Positions 50,903 to 62,546 of a stretch of DNA of 64,000 bases are shown piece after piece. Both the position numbers and the translations under genes were made by a program. The DNA is taken from the NCBI RefSeq assembly GCF_009711165.2, contig NZ_WMID02000007.1:62001-126000 (forward strand). Direction: 5' to 3'. The stretch comes from Flavobacterium sp. MC2016-06. GTDB lineage: Bacteria > Bacteroidota > Bacteroidia > Flavobacteriales > Flavobacteriaceae. The notes under the pieces were generated by a model that saw nothing but the letters and a program-made list of their open reading frames with translations, did no database searches and was not told where the DNA came from. The number at the start of each line of letters is the position of its first letter. Within the stretch, counting starts at the first letter, position 1.

Positions 50903-52519
50903 ATGTCTGGATTATTAGCCGTTATTGGCAAAGGAAAAGACCCGCAACTTGTAAATGAGCTTTCTCAAAGAATGTCGCACCGTGGTCCTGATGAACGTGA
51001 TTTGCATATTATGGAGAACGGCAGTATTATATGTCATGAGAGCTTGTCGATCATTGATATGCATACTGGTAAACAACCAATTCAAGGTACTAATAAGGCT
51101 TGGATGGTGCATGATGGAGAAATTTACAACTATCAGCAATTAAAAGATACGATTCTTAAGGAACATACTTTTAGGACAAAATCAGATTCAGAAGTTATTG
51201 TGCATTTGTACGAAGAGTTCGGTTATGATTTTTGTAATCTTCTAGATGGAGATTTTGCTTTTGTAGTTATAGACGGAGATAATTATATTGCTGGTCGTGA
51301 TCCAATTGGTGTAAAACCTTTGTATTACGGATTGGACGAAAGAGGAAGAATTTATTTTTCGTCTGAAATGAAATCTATTGCAGATCAATGTAAATCATTT
51401 TCGACTTTTCCTCCTGGACATTATTATACAGCAAAAACTGGTTTTGTAAAATATTACAAGCCAGAATATGAAGATTTTAAGAATGCAAATCAATCATTAG
51501 ATTTAGATTTAATTCGCGAATCATTGATCGAAGCAACTCGTAAGCGTTTATTGGGCAATGTACCAGTTGGTGTTTTGCTTTCTGGAGGCTTAGATTCGTC
51601 TTTGATTGCTGCAATTGCAGCGCGATTATCGGCTGAAGAAGGCAAAAAAATACAATCGTTTTCTATCGGATTAGACGCTGATTCGCCAGATAATAGTGCA
51701 GCAAGAAAAGCAGCAGCATTTTTAGGAACTGAACATCATGAAATTCATTTTTCTGTGGCAGAAGGTGTTGCCATTTTAGAAAAGATTATTTACCATATTG
51801 AGACTTATGATATTATTTCGGTAAGAGCAGGAGTTCCAACGTATTTGTTAGCAAAAGCGATAAGTGAAGCCGGAGTTAAAGTAATTCTTTCTGGAGAAGG
51901 TGCCGATGAGGTTTTTGGAGGACATTTGTATTTTAGAAATGCACCATCAGCAGAAGAATTTCAAGATGAAACGATAGAAAGAGTTCAAAAGCTGTTTACT
52001 GCCGATTTACTGCGTGCTGATAAAACAACAATGGCACACGGATTAGAAGCTAGAATTCCATTTTTAGATAAAGATTTCTTAGACGTTACAATTCGAATTA
52101 AAACAGAAGAAAAACAGCCTAAAACGTATGATGGTATTGAAAAATACATTTTAAGAAAAGCTTTTGATGCCACAGAAGATCCTTATCTTCCTGCTGAAAT
52201 TTTATGGAGACAAAAAGAACAGTTTTCTGATGGAGTTGGCTACAATTGGGTAGATGAATTAATAGAATATTGCTCTTCTCAAGTTACAGACGAACAATTA
52301 GCTGGAGCAAGTGCCGAGTTTTCGTATAATTCGCCAACGACAAAAGAAGCATATTTGTATCGTTCTATTTTTCATAAATTTTACCCGCAGGTGAGCGCAG
52401 CGCAAACTGTTCGAAAATGGATTCCGAAATGGCAGGAAAACCTTGACCCAAGCGGAAGAGCAAATGCTGCACACGTAAAAGCAGATGTTGAGTTTTCAAA
52501 ACCTGGAATAACAGTATAG
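50903..52519 (+). CDS. AsnB paralogue with a degenerate glutaminase site
   Basis: 538 residues, about the same domain layout as the neighbouring AsnB, but it starts MSGLLAVIG: the catalytic Cys1 is Ser (codon TCT). Two more glutamine-site residues differ: Arg49 is Ser (CHESLSIID) and Asn74 is Asp (VHDGEIYN). Gly75, Glu76 and Asp98 remain. The synthetase half is intact (LLSGGLDSSLIAA, LSGEGADEVFGGH, WRQKEQFSDGVGYNW). It should therefore not hydrolyse glutamine; it may use free ammonia, another amine, or act with the first AsnB. It has its own promoter and terminator. A sequencing error cannot explain three separate changes. Confidence 0.9.
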   Translation: MSGLLAVIGKGKDPQLVNELSQRMSHRGPDERDLHIMENGSIICHESLSIIDMHTGKQPIQGTNKAWMVHDGEIYNYQQLKDTILKEHTFRTKSDSEVIVHLYEEFGYDFCNLLDGDFAFVVIDGDNYIAGRDPIGVKPLYYGLDERGRIYFSSEMKSIADQCKSFSTFPPGHYYTAKTGFVKYYKPEYEDFKNANQSLDLDLIRESLIEATRKRLLGNVPVGVLLSGGLDSSLIAAIAARLSAEEGKKIQSFSIGLDADSPDNSAARKAAAFLGTEHHEIHFSVAEGVAILEKIIYHIETYDIISVRAGVPTYLLAKAISEAGVKVILSGEGADEVFGGHLYFRNAPSAEEFQDETIERVQKLFTADLLRADKTTMAHGLEARIPFLDKDFLDVTIRIKTEEKQPKTYDGIEKYILRKAFDATEDPYLPAEILWRQKEQFSDGVGYNWVDELIEYCSSQVTDEQLAGASAEFSYNSPTTKEAYLYRSIFHKFYPQVSAAQTVRKWIPKWQENLDPSGRANAAHVKADVEFSKPGITV

Positions 52520-52568
52520 AATTTAAATTCCAAAAAATAAATTCCAATTTTGAATCTGGTATAAATTT

Positions 52569-52612
52569 AAAATCCGAAATAACATTTAATGTTGTTTCGG
52601 ATTTTCTTTTTT
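52569..52612 (+). terminator. Terminator of the second asparagine synthetase gene
   Basis: 18-bp arms (AAAATCCGAAATAACATT, 52569-52586; 52588-52605) with one mismatch, followed by a T-rich tail. Confidence 0.85.
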
Positions 52613-52671
52613 AAAGTGCTAAATAAATTATAAAACTCTTCTGGTTAAGATTTACGGATTAGGAAAAGTAC

Positions 52672-52679
52672 TATATTTG
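52672..52679 (+). promoter_or_regulatory. Putative -7 element (TATATTTG) of the M16 peptidase gene
   Basis: Full match to TAnnTTTG, 45 bp before the ATG at 52725; -33 box not clear. Confidence 0.5.
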
Positions 52680-52724
52680 GTTACCGATCATTTTTAAATA
52701 TTATTTAAAACCAAAAAATAATTT

Positions 52725-55463
52725 ATGAGAAACCTATTACTAAGTGGATTTTTATACTGCTCACTTGCTGTTGTGAGTTCTGTCAATGCACAAAAAGCAG
52801 AAACACCCAAATACATTAAAAATGTAGAAGGAGTTAAAGAATATTCTTTAAATAACGGATTAAAAGTCCTTTTTATTCCAGATGCTTCCCAGAGCAATAT
52901 GGTGGTAAATATTGTTTATAATGTAGGTTCCAGAAATGAAGGTTATGGCGAAAAAGGTATGGCGCATTTATTAGAGCACATGCTTTTTAAAAGTACTAAG
53001 AATTTAGGCGATATTAAAAAAATGCTTTCTGATAGAGGAGGAAATGCAAACGGGACAACTTGGTATGACCGTACTAATTATTATGAAATTTTTCCGTCGA
53101 GTGATGAAAATCTAAAATGGAGTGTTGAAATGGAAGCGGATAGAATGATTAATTCGACCATTTTACAAACGGATTTAGATAAAGAATTCTCTGTTGTACG
53201 AAATGAATTTGAAATTGGAGAAAATAATCCAGATAGTGTATTACAGGAAAGAATACTTTCTACGGCGTATTTATGGCACAATTACGGCAACAGCACAATT
53301 GGAAGTAAAGAAGATATTGAAAGAGTAAAAGCAAATACACTACGCGTGTTTTATGAAAGGTATTATCAGCCGGATAATGCGACTTTAATAATTGCTGGTA
53401 AGTTTGATGAGCAGAAAGCACTTCAATATGTAGGGCAGTATTTTGGTACTATTGTAAAACCTAAAAGAGTTTTAGATAAAACGTATACAATAGAACCAGC
53501 TCAAGACGGAGAAAAATATGTTGAGCTTAATAGAGCAGGTGATAGTAAAAACATAGGCGCGCTGTACCATACAACTCCTTATGCAGATAAAGATGGCGCT
53601 GCTATCGATGCTTTGGGTGAAATTTTAACTTCAGATCCATCAGGATATTTATATAAATCTTTGGTAGAAACTCAAAAAGTGTCTAGTATTTATGCTTGGC
53701 AGCCAACATTGAGAGATGCAAGTTTTATGTATTTTGGAGTAGCTGTTGCAAATGATAAAGATGTTAAAGCAACTAAAGAAATTGTAAGAGCAGAGCTGGA
53801 TAAAATAGCAATTACGAAATATACAGATGAAGATGTAAGCAGAGCGAAAGCAAAGCTGATTAAACAGATTGAAAGTGTAAAGAATAATACTATTTCGTAC
53901 ACTATAAACCTTACCGAAATTATTGGTGCAGGTGATTATAGATTAGGATTTTTGTACAGAGATGCTGTTGAGAAGCTAACAAAAGAAGATATTCAGAGAG
54001 TTGCCGAGAAATATTTTAGAAGTAATAATAGAACAATTGGAGTTTTTATTCCTTCTAAAGAAGAGCAAAGAGTAAAATCTGTAGAATTTACAGATGAGCA
54101 AGTTGCAGCATTAACCAAAGATTATCAAGGAAAAGCTTTAGAGAAAGAAGCGGCTCCATTTGAAGCTTCTATTAAAAATTTAAAACAAAATTTTGTAGAA
54201 GGTAAACTTAGAAATGGTGCAAAATATGGTTTGATTAAAAAAGAAATTAAGGGCGGAAAAGTTGAAGCTAGTTTTCAATTTCCAGTTAGTAATGAAAAAG
54301 AGTTGAATGGTAAAACAGATGTTGGAAGCATTCTTGCTGAGTTATTAAAAACGGGAACTAAAACGAAAACTAAAGAACAGATTCAAGACCGTTTAGATCA
54401 GCTGAAATCAAGCATCGATTTTCGTTATAACGAACAAACTTTGTCTATTAGAATTAATACTTACAAAGAGAGTTTTAAAGAAGTAATGGATATTTTGGGC
54501 GATTTGTTAGTTAATTCAACTTTCCCAGAAAATGAACTGACAAAAGCTATAGGAGAATACAATACTTATTTAGAATCAAAACTTAACGACCCGCAGGCAA
54601 TTGCATTTACGGAAGTTTCTAAATTAACTGAAAATTATCCTAAAGGAAGTGTTTTTTACACGCCGACATTTCAGGAATTAATAGATGCTTATAAAAAAAT
54701 CAAACAAACAGAAATAGTAGATTTTTATAAAAATATTCTAGGTGGAAATAATGGAGTAGGAAGTGTTGTTGGAGATTTGGATGGTAAAACAACAGCGCAG
54801 ATTTTAGAAAATACTTTTGGGAAATGGAATTCTAAATCAAAATACGAACGTGCTCTGCCTACTTATTTTGACACTCAGAAGTTAGATAAAAACCTTATTA
54901 CTCCAGACAAAGAAAATGCAGTTGCAACAGGTAAAATTGCTTTTAAAATGAATACAAAAAGTGCCGATTATCCTGCATTTATGATGGCTAATGAAATGTT
55001 GGGAAGCGGTGGTTTTATGAGCGCAAGAATTCCGCAGCGATTAAGAGAGAAAGAAGGAATTAGTTATGGAGCAGGTTCATTTATAAATGTTCCAATTACA
55101 AACGATGTTGCTTTTTGGCAGTTCTATGCTTTTTTAAATCCAACAAAAAGAGACGCCGTTGAGTCTGCAACAAAAGAAGAAGTCAGCAAAGCACTAAAAG
55201 ATGGATTTACTGCAGAAGAATTAAAATCAAATTTACTAAGCTGGCAGAACGAAAGAAAAACAAGATTAGGAACTGATTATACTTTAATGGATTTGGTAAA
55301 TACGTATCTTCAATACGGAGTGCCATTAGAAGATTATGATGCTTTAGAAAGTAAAGTAAAAGCTTTAAAAGTAGAAGAAGTTAATGCTGCTTTAAGAAAA
55401 TATGTAAGTCTAGATAAAATGACTAGTATTTATGCAGGAGATTTTGATAAGAAAACCAAATAA
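52725..55463 (+). CDS. M16 family zinc metallopeptidase (pitrilysin/insulinase type)
   Basis: 912 residues with a signal peptide (ends SVNAQ). The N-terminal half is catalytic: inverted zinc motif HLLEH (His81, Glu84, His85) and the third ligand Glu161, exactly 76 residues after His85 (VVRNEFEIGENNP). The C-terminal half (about 490-905) is a second M16 unit without zinc ligands, which completes the clamshell chamber. It probably degrades peptides in the periplasm. The terminator at 55518-55570 and a further inverted repeat follow. Confidence 0.92.
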   Translation: MRNLLLSGFLYCSLAVVSSVNAQKAETPKYIKNVEGVKEYSLNNGLKVLFIPDASQSNMVVNIVYNVGSRNEGYGEKGMAHLLEHMLFKSTKNLGDIKKMLSDRGGNANGTTWYDRTNYYEIFPSSDENLKWSVEMEADRMINSTILQTDLDKEFSVVRNEFEIGENNPDSVLQERILSTAYLWHNYGNSTIGSKEDIERVKANTLRVFYERYYQPDNATLIIAGKFDEQKALQYVGQYFGTIVKPKRVLDKTYTIEPAQDGEKYVELNRAGDSKNIGALYHTTPYADKDGAAIDALGEILTSDPSGYLYKSLVETQKVSSIYAWQPTLRDASFMYFGVAVANDKDVKATKEIVRAELDKIAITKYTDEDVSRAKAKLIKQIESVKNNTISYTINLTEIIGAGDYRLGFLYRDAVEKLTKEDIQRVAEKYFRSNNRTIGVFIPSKEEQRVKSVEFTDEQVAALTKDYQGKALEKEAAPFEASIKNLKQNFVEGKLRNGAKYGLIKKEIKGGKVEASFQFPVSNEKELNGKTDVGSILAELLKTGTKTKTKEQIQDRLDQLKSSIDFRYNEQTLSIRINTYKESFKEVMDILGDLLVNSTFPENELTKAIGEYNTYLESKLNDPQAIAFTEVSKLTENYPKGSVFYTPTFQELIDAYKKIKQTEIVDFYKNILGGNNGVGSVVGDLDGKTTAQILENTFGKWNSKSKYERALPTYFDTQKLDKNLITPDKENAVATGKIAFKMNTKSADYPAFMMANEMLGSGGFMSARIPQRLREKEGISYGAGSFINVPITNDVAFWQFYAFLNPTKRDAVESATKEEVSKALKDGFTAEELKSNLLSWQNERKTRLGTDYTLMDLVNTYLQYGVPLEDYDALESKVKALKVEEVNAALRKYVSLDKMTSIYAGDFDKKTK

Positions 55464-55470
55464 AGTTCAA

Positions 55471-55640
55471 TTTTTTAAATTCCAAATTCCAAAATTTGGT
55501 GCGATTTAAGAAGTTATAAAATAAGATCTGAAACAGCATTTTTTTATGTTCGTTTTGGATCTTATTTATTTAAATCAAGTTTGAAATTAAATTCTCGGAA
55601 AAAATTGGAATTTGGAATTTCTCTTTTGGAATTTAAAAAA
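55471..55640. repeat. Outer inverted repeat AAATTCCAAATTCC around the M16 terminator
   Basis: TTTTTTAAATTCC and AAATTCCAAATTCC at 55471-55490 pair with copies at 55607-55640. Similar AATTCCAA words occur at 52522-52556. The 364-bp space 55464-55827 holds this repeat, the terminator within it and the gyrB promoter. Confidence 0.65.
55518..55570 (+). terminator. Terminator of the M16 peptidase gene
   Basis: AAATAAGATCTGAAAC and GTTTTGGATCTTATTT pair with two G-U pairs, followed by a T/A-rich tail. Confidence 0.75.
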
Positions 55641-55780
55641 TGAAATTTTTAATCGATATTTCTTTATTAAAACAGATAATTTTTAGAATTTGGGATTTAT
55701 TTTTTGATTTTTCAGACAATTGTGTTGATAACTTAAGTGCTTTAAGTCGTATTTTAGTGGGTATATAGACGGCGTTTTTA

Positions 55781-55788
55781 TATATTTG
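55781..55788 (+). promoter_or_regulatory. Putative -7 element (TATATTTG) of gyrB
   Basis: Full consensus match, 39 bp before the gyrB ATG. No clear TTG at -33. Confidence 0.55.
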
Positions 55789-55803
55789 CGTGTTAGACAA
55801 TAA

Positions 55804-57768
<1,965 letters not shown>

Positions 57769-57787
57769 ATTCAAAAATTAATAATTT

Positions 57788-57832
57788 CAATTCGTTTAAT
57801 TGTTTAAATTTACTAGACAATTAAACGAATTG
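57788..57832 (+). terminator. Perfect 16-bp hairpin after gyrB
   Basis: CAATTCGTTTAATTGT and its exact reverse complement (57817-57832) around a 13-base loop, without a strong T-tract. Confidence 0.55.
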
Positions 57833-57882
57833 TCAATTTAAGGAGATAGACAAATTAATTAATAACCGATAAAGTATAAAAT

Positions 57883-58818
57883 ATGAAAGTTACCATTGTA
57901 GGAGCAGGAAATGTTGGAGCTACATGTGCAGATGTTATTTCTTATAGAGGAATTGCTAGCGAAGTAGTGTTGTTGGATATTAAAGAAGGTTTTGCCGAAG
58001 GTAAAGCGTTGGATATTATGCAATGTGCCACAAACACGGGTTTTAATACCAAAGTTTCCGGCGTTACCAACGATTATTCTAAAACTGCTGGAAGTGATGT
58101 AGTTGTTATTACATCAGGAATTCCAAGAAAACCAGGAATGACTCGTGAAGAATTAATAGGTATAAATGCGGGAATTGTAAAAACAGTTGCCGAAAATGTA
58201 TTAAAATATTCTCCTAATACTATAATTGTTGTAGTTTCTAATCCAATGGATACTATGACGTATTTAGCTCTAAAAGCCACAGGTGTACCAAAAAATAGAA
58301 TTATTGGTATGGGAGGAGCTTTAGATAGTTCACGTTTTAGAACCTATCTTTCTTTAGCTTTAGATAAACCTGCAAATGATATTTCGGCAATGGTTATTGG
58401 CGGTCATGGTGATACTACAATGATCCCGTTAACGCGTTTAGCATCTTATAACGGAATTCCGGTTACAGAATTTCTTTCAGAAGAAGTGCTGCAAAAAGTA
58501 GCAGCAGATACGATGGTAGGAGGAGCAACGCTTACTGGTCTTCTAGGTACTTCTGCGTGGTATGCGCCAGGAGCTTCTGTTGCGTATTTAGTAGATAGTA
58601 TTTTAAACGATCAAAAGAAAATGATTGCCTGTTCTGTTTTTGTAGAAGGAGAATATGGTCAAAATGATATATGCATTGGAGTGCCTTGTATAATTGGTAA
58701 AAATGGAGTAGAAGAAATTCTAGATATTCAGTTAAACGACCAAGAAAAGGCCTTATTTGCTAAAAGTGCAGATGCGGTTAGAGGTATGAATGATGCCCTA
58801 AAATCGATTTTAGTATAA
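57883..58818 (+). CDS. mdh: Malate dehydrogenase
   Basis: NAD-dependent interconversion of malate and oxaloacetate in the TCA cycle. The 311-residue product is of the LDH-like type: VGAGNVGATCA (NAD-binding), ITSGIPRKPGMTREEL (mobile loop with Arg pair), VVSNPMDTMTY and VIGGHGDTTMIPL (catalytic His). A terminator follows. It has no close operon partner; a 114-bp gap with a hairpin separates it from gyrB. Confidence 0.97.
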   Translation: MKVTIVGAGNVGATCADVISYRGIASEVVLLDIKEGFAEGKALDIMQCATNTGFNTKVSGVTNDYSKTAGSDVVVITSGIPRKPGMTREELIGINAGIVKTVAENVLKYSPNTIIVVVSNPMDTMTYLALKATGVPKNRIIGMGGALDSSRFRTYLSLALDKPANDISAMVIGGHGDTTMIPLTRLASYNGIPVTEFLSEEVLQKVAADTMVGGATLTGLLGTSAWYAPGASVAYLVDSILNDQKKMIACSVFVEGEYGQNDICIGVPCIIGKNGVEEILDIQLNDQEKALFAKSADAVRGMNDALKSILV

Positions 58819-58839
58819 TGATTTAGGTAAAAAAAAGAT

Positions 58840-58868
58840 AAGGCTGCACTTTTGCAGTCTTTTTTTTG
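58840..58868 (+). terminator. Rho-independent terminator of mdh
   Basis: AAGGCTGCA and TGCAGTCTT pair with one G-U and run into eight or more Ts, about 22 bp after the stop. Confidence 0.85.
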
Positions 58869-58887
58869 AGATTAATTAATAAATAAA

Positions 58888-58918
58888 TTGGTTAATCTTT
58901 TCGTAAATTATATATTTG
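58888..58918 (+). promoter_or_regulatory. Promoter of secDF
   Basis: TTG (58888-58890), 20 bp, then TATATTTG (58911-58918): an excellent match to the flavobacterial consensus, 125 bp before the secDF start. Confidence 0.75.
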
Positions 58919-59043
58919 CTCGGTTTAAAAAAAATGTTGTAATTCGTGATCTAGTTTTTTAGTTTAAAAAATACAAGTCAGGGCTTATTTTATGGGACTT
59001 TAAAACAAAACAAACAATAAAACATAATTAATTTTTAGTAATA

Positions 59044-62019
59044 ATGCAGAATAAAGGACTTATTAAATTTTTTGCAATTCTATTTGCATTGGTAAGTATT
59101 TACCAACTTTCTTTCACTTTTGTGGCTAATAGCGTCAAAGGAGAGGCCAAAGCTTTTGCAGGAGATAATCCTGATAAAGAGTTAAAATATTTAGATTCTA
59201 TTGGTAAAGAAAAAGTGTTGAATCTTGGTTTCACGGATTTTACTTATAACGAAGTAAAAAACAAGCAGCTAAATAAAGGTCTTGACTTAGAAGGAGGAAT
59301 CAACGTAATTCTTCAAATCTCTGTTAAAGATGTTTTAAAAGGATTGGCTAATAATTCTAAAAATCCAGTATTTAATAAATCATTAGCTGATGCAACTGCA
59401 AACTTAGAAGGAAACAAAACATATTTAAGTAAGTTTTTTGAAGCTTTTGAAGCAAATTCAAACGGAACTACAAAATTAGCATCGCCAGATATTTTTGCAA
59501 ACAGAAGTTTACAAGGAGAAGGTGGAATTGATTTTCAAATGTCTGATGCACAAGTTCAAAAAGTAATCAAAAGAAAAGTTGATGAGTCTATCGAAAGTGC
59601 TTACAAAGTATTAAGAGAGCGTATTGACAAATTTGGGGTTACACAACCAAACATCCAAAAATTAGGAGAAACAGGAAGAATCTTAGTTGAGCTTCCAGGT
59701 GCTAAAGATGTTGATAGAATTAAAAAATTATTAGGTGGAAAAGCTCAATTAGAGTTTTGGGAAACTTATAAAATTGAAGAAATTGGAAACTTTTTAGTAG
59801 CGGCTAACGACGCTCTAAAAAAGACAGAAGTTAAAAAAGTAGAAACTAAAGAAGTTGCTAAAGATTCATTGAATGCTTTATTAACGGATAATTCTAAAGA
59901 TTCAACTACAGCTAAAAAAGGAAACAATCCATTATTTGATAAAATTATCAATAACGGTAACGGACCAGTTTTAGGTTATTTTGCTCCAAAAGATACTGCT
60001 GTTATCAATGCATATTTTAAAAGAGCTGATATTAGAGTTTTATTAGCTGCAGATCAACATAATGCTAAATTTGTTTGGAGTAAACCAACAACTTTAACAG
60101 ATGCTAAAGGAAAACAAGTTGAAGCAGTAGAATTATACGCTTTAAAAGGAAACAGAGACAACGTACCTGCTATGAGCGGCGGTGTTGTAACTGATGCTAA
60201 AGATACTTTTGACCAAATGGGTAAACCAGCTGTTTCTATGCAAATGAACAGTCAAGGATCTAAAGTTTGGGAAGAATTAACAGGTAGAGCTTTTTCTCAA
60301 AAAAGTTATATTGCTATTGTTTTAGATAATATTGTTTACTCTGCTCCAGGTGTAACTAGCGGACCAATCGCTGGTGGAAGATCTGAAATTACAGGTTCTT
60401 TTGATGTAGCAGAAACTAAAGATTTAGCAAACGTATTAAATGCAGGTAAATTACCAGCTTCTGCAGATATTCTTCAATCAACAGTTGTAGGGCCATCTTT
60501 AGGTCAAGCAGCAATTGATGCAGGAACAATTTCTTCTGTATTAGGATTTTTATTAGTATGTGGATGGATGGTATTCTATTATGGTAAAGCTGGTTTATAT
60601 GCTAACCTTGCGTTATTATTAAACTTACTTTTCTTATTCGGAATTATGGCAAGTTTTGGTTTTGTATTAACATTGCCAGGTATTGCAGGTATCGTATTAA
60701 CATTAGGTACTGCGGTAGATGCGAACATCATTATATTTGAGAGAGCAAAAGAAGAATTACGTGAAGGTAAATCATTATCTGAAGCTGTAGCTACATCTTA
60801 CGGATGGCATGGTGCAATGCGTTCTATTATTGATGCTAACGTTACTCACGTTTTAACTGGAGCGATCTTGTTTATTTTTGGAACAGGACCAATTAAAGGT
60901 TTTGCTTTAACTTTACTTATTGGTATTGTAACTTCAATGTTTACATCAATCTTTATTGCTAGAATCTTTATTGATAGAAATATTGCTGGAAAAGCAGATT
61001 TAACTTTCTCTACAAATATTACTAAAAACTGGTTTACTAACTTCCACTTTGATTTTATCAAAATCAAAAAATTCACTTATATCTTCTCTTCTATTGTAGT
61101 TATAGTAAGTTTGATTTCTATCTTCTTCGTTAATGGATTAGATGAAGGTGTTGATTTTGTTGGAGGAAGAACATTCCAAGTTAAATTTGAAAAACCTGTT
61201 GATGCAACTACAGTTTCAGATGAATTGTCTGCTGCTTTTGGTACTCCTGTTGAAGCTAAAATTTTAGGTGATGATGATCAATTGAAAATCACAACTAAAT
61301 ATAAAATCAAAGAAGAAGGTGTTGCTATTGATGAAGAAGTGAATCAAAAATTATATACTGCATTGGCGAAATATTTTCCAAATGTAACGTATGATAAATT
61401 CACTAACACTTTTGACGGTAAAACAGTTGGTGTTTTACAATCTTCTAAAGTTGGAGCTTCTATCTCAGAAGATATTAAAACAAATTCATACTGGGCAGTT
61501 CTTGGTGCAATGGGGGCCATTTTCTTATACTTAATGGTTTCTTTCCGTAAATGGCAATATTCATTAGGTGCGATCGCTGCTGTAGCGCATGACGTTATCT
61601 TTGTATTAGGAATCTATTCATTATGTTATAAATTCATGCCTTTCCACATGGAAATGGATCAGCACTTTATTGCTGCGATTCTTACTGTAATTGGATACTC
61701 AATGAATGATACTGTAATTGTATTTGATAGAATTAGAGAGTTCATCATCGGAAACCGTAAAGGTACTTTTGAAGATATCGTAAATGCTTCTATTAATACT
61801 ACATTATCAAGAACATTAAATACTTCATTAATGATGATCATTGTATTATTAACAATGTTTGTTTTTGGTGGAGAATCAATTAGAGGATTCATCTTTGCAA
61901 TGTTGGTTGGTATTGTTGTAGGAACTTATTCTTCATTATTTATCGCAACACCAGTATTGGTTGATACGATTTCAAAAGATGATAAACATACAATTGAAGA
62001 CAAGCATAATAAAGCATAA
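59044..62019 (+). CDS. secDF: Fused protein-export membrane protein SecDF
   Basis: Uses the proton gradient to pull exported proteins through SecYEG. The 991-residue protein joins SecD (about 1-660) and SecF (about 670-990), the usual state in Bacteroidota. The SecD part has an N-terminal helix, KGLDLEGGINVILQI, the P1 head domain, and membrane motifs GIVLTLGTAVDANIIIFERA. The SecF part has GLDEGVDFVGGRTFQV and VIGYSMNDTVIVFDRIRE. Twelve membrane helices are expected. It has its own promoter and a strong terminator. Confidence 0.96.
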   Translation: MQNKGLIKFFAILFALVSIYQLSFTFVANSVKGEAKAFAGDNPDKELKYLDSIGKEKVLNLGFTDFTYNEVKNKQLNKGLDLEGGINVILQISVKDVLKGLANNSKNPVFNKSLADATANLEGNKTYLSKFFEAFEANSNGTTKLASPDIFANRSLQGEGGIDFQMSDAQVQKVIKRKVDESIESAYKVLRERIDKFGVTQPNIQKLGETGRILVELPGAKDVDRIKKLLGGKAQLEFWETYKIEEIGNFLVAANDALKKTEVKKVETKEVAKDSLNALLTDNSKDSTTAKKGNNPLFDKIINNGNGPVLGYFAPKDTAVINAYFKRADIRVLLAADQHNAKFVWSKPTTLTDAKGKQVEAVELYALKGNRDNVPAMSGGVVTDAKDTFDQMGKPAVSMQMNSQGSKVWEELTGRAFSQKSYIAIVLDNIVYSAPGVTSGPIAGGRSEITGSFDVAETKDLANVLNAGKLPASADILQSTVVGPSLGQAAIDAGTISSVLGFLLVCGWMVFYYGKAGLYANLALLLNLLFLFGIMASFGFVLTLPGIAGIVLTLGTAVDANIIIFERAKEELREGKSLSEAVATSYGWHGAMRSIIDANVTHVLTGAILFIFGTGPIKGFALTLLIGIVTSMFTSIFIARIFIDRNIAGKADLTFSTNITKNWFTNFHFDFIKIKKFTYIFSSIVVIVSLISIFFVNGLDEGVDFVGGRTFQVKFEKPVDATTVSDELSAAFGTPVEAKILGDDDQLKITTKYKIKEEGVAIDEEVNQKLYTALAKYFPNVTYDKFTNTFDGKTVGVLQSSKVGASISEDIKTNSYWAVLGAMGAIFLYLMVSFRKWQYSLGAIAAVAHDVIFVLGIYSLCYKFMPFHMEMDQHFIAAILTVIGYSMNDTVIVFDRIREFIIGNRKGTFEDIVNASINTTLSRTLNTSLMMIIVLLTMFVFGGESIRGFIFAMLVGIVVGTYSSLFIATPVLVDTISKDDKHTIEDKHNKA

Positions 62020-62040
62020 TTTATTGCTTAAAAGTATATT

Positions 62041-62070
62041 AAAAAGATCCAACGAAAGTTGGATCTTTTT
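62041..62070 (+). terminator. Rho-independent terminator of secDF
   Basis: Perfect 13-bp stem (AAAAAGATCCAAC / GTTGGATCTTTTT) with a GAAA tetraloop. Confidence 0.92.
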
Positions 62071-62546
62071 TTGTTTATAATTTAGTTATAAAAGTAAATA
62101 AGTAAAGAGACTCCATTATTAGGCTTCTTGTTCTTAAAAGTATTTCTGTGATAAAAGAAAATGATTAAAAGTTAATTATTGTGAAGAGGGCTTAATTAGG
62201 GAATTTGAATACAAGCTAGAAGCCAATTTGATAAAGTATCAACAAAGGAATGATTATGTACAAAAGAGAGCTATATATGTATGATTGGAAGATATTCGTG
62301 AATAGATATTAAATCTTAATGTTTTGGTTGAAAACTAATTAATAAGAGTTTTTCTTTTTATGTTCTAGAAAATGTCAATTTTGTTTTTATGAATACATTG
62401 CAGCGTGAGACTTTCTGTGAAAATTCGAAATTTGATATTCGCCGAAGTTTTAAACATGTTTCAAGTTAAGATATAAGTATAAAAGCGTTAAATGTTGGTT
62501 CTAGTACTGAAAATACTCAATTTGAAGCTTCTTGTACTTTATAAAA
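62071..62546. other. Long intergenic region without recognisable genes
   Basis: About 475 bp between the secDF terminator and the lgt terminator. It has no ORF of useful length (the longest noticed, near 62252, is about 20 codons), no tRNA-like fold and no copy of the repeat families seen elsewhere. It could hold a small RNA or a decayed gene; I see no support for either. Confidence 0.5.
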
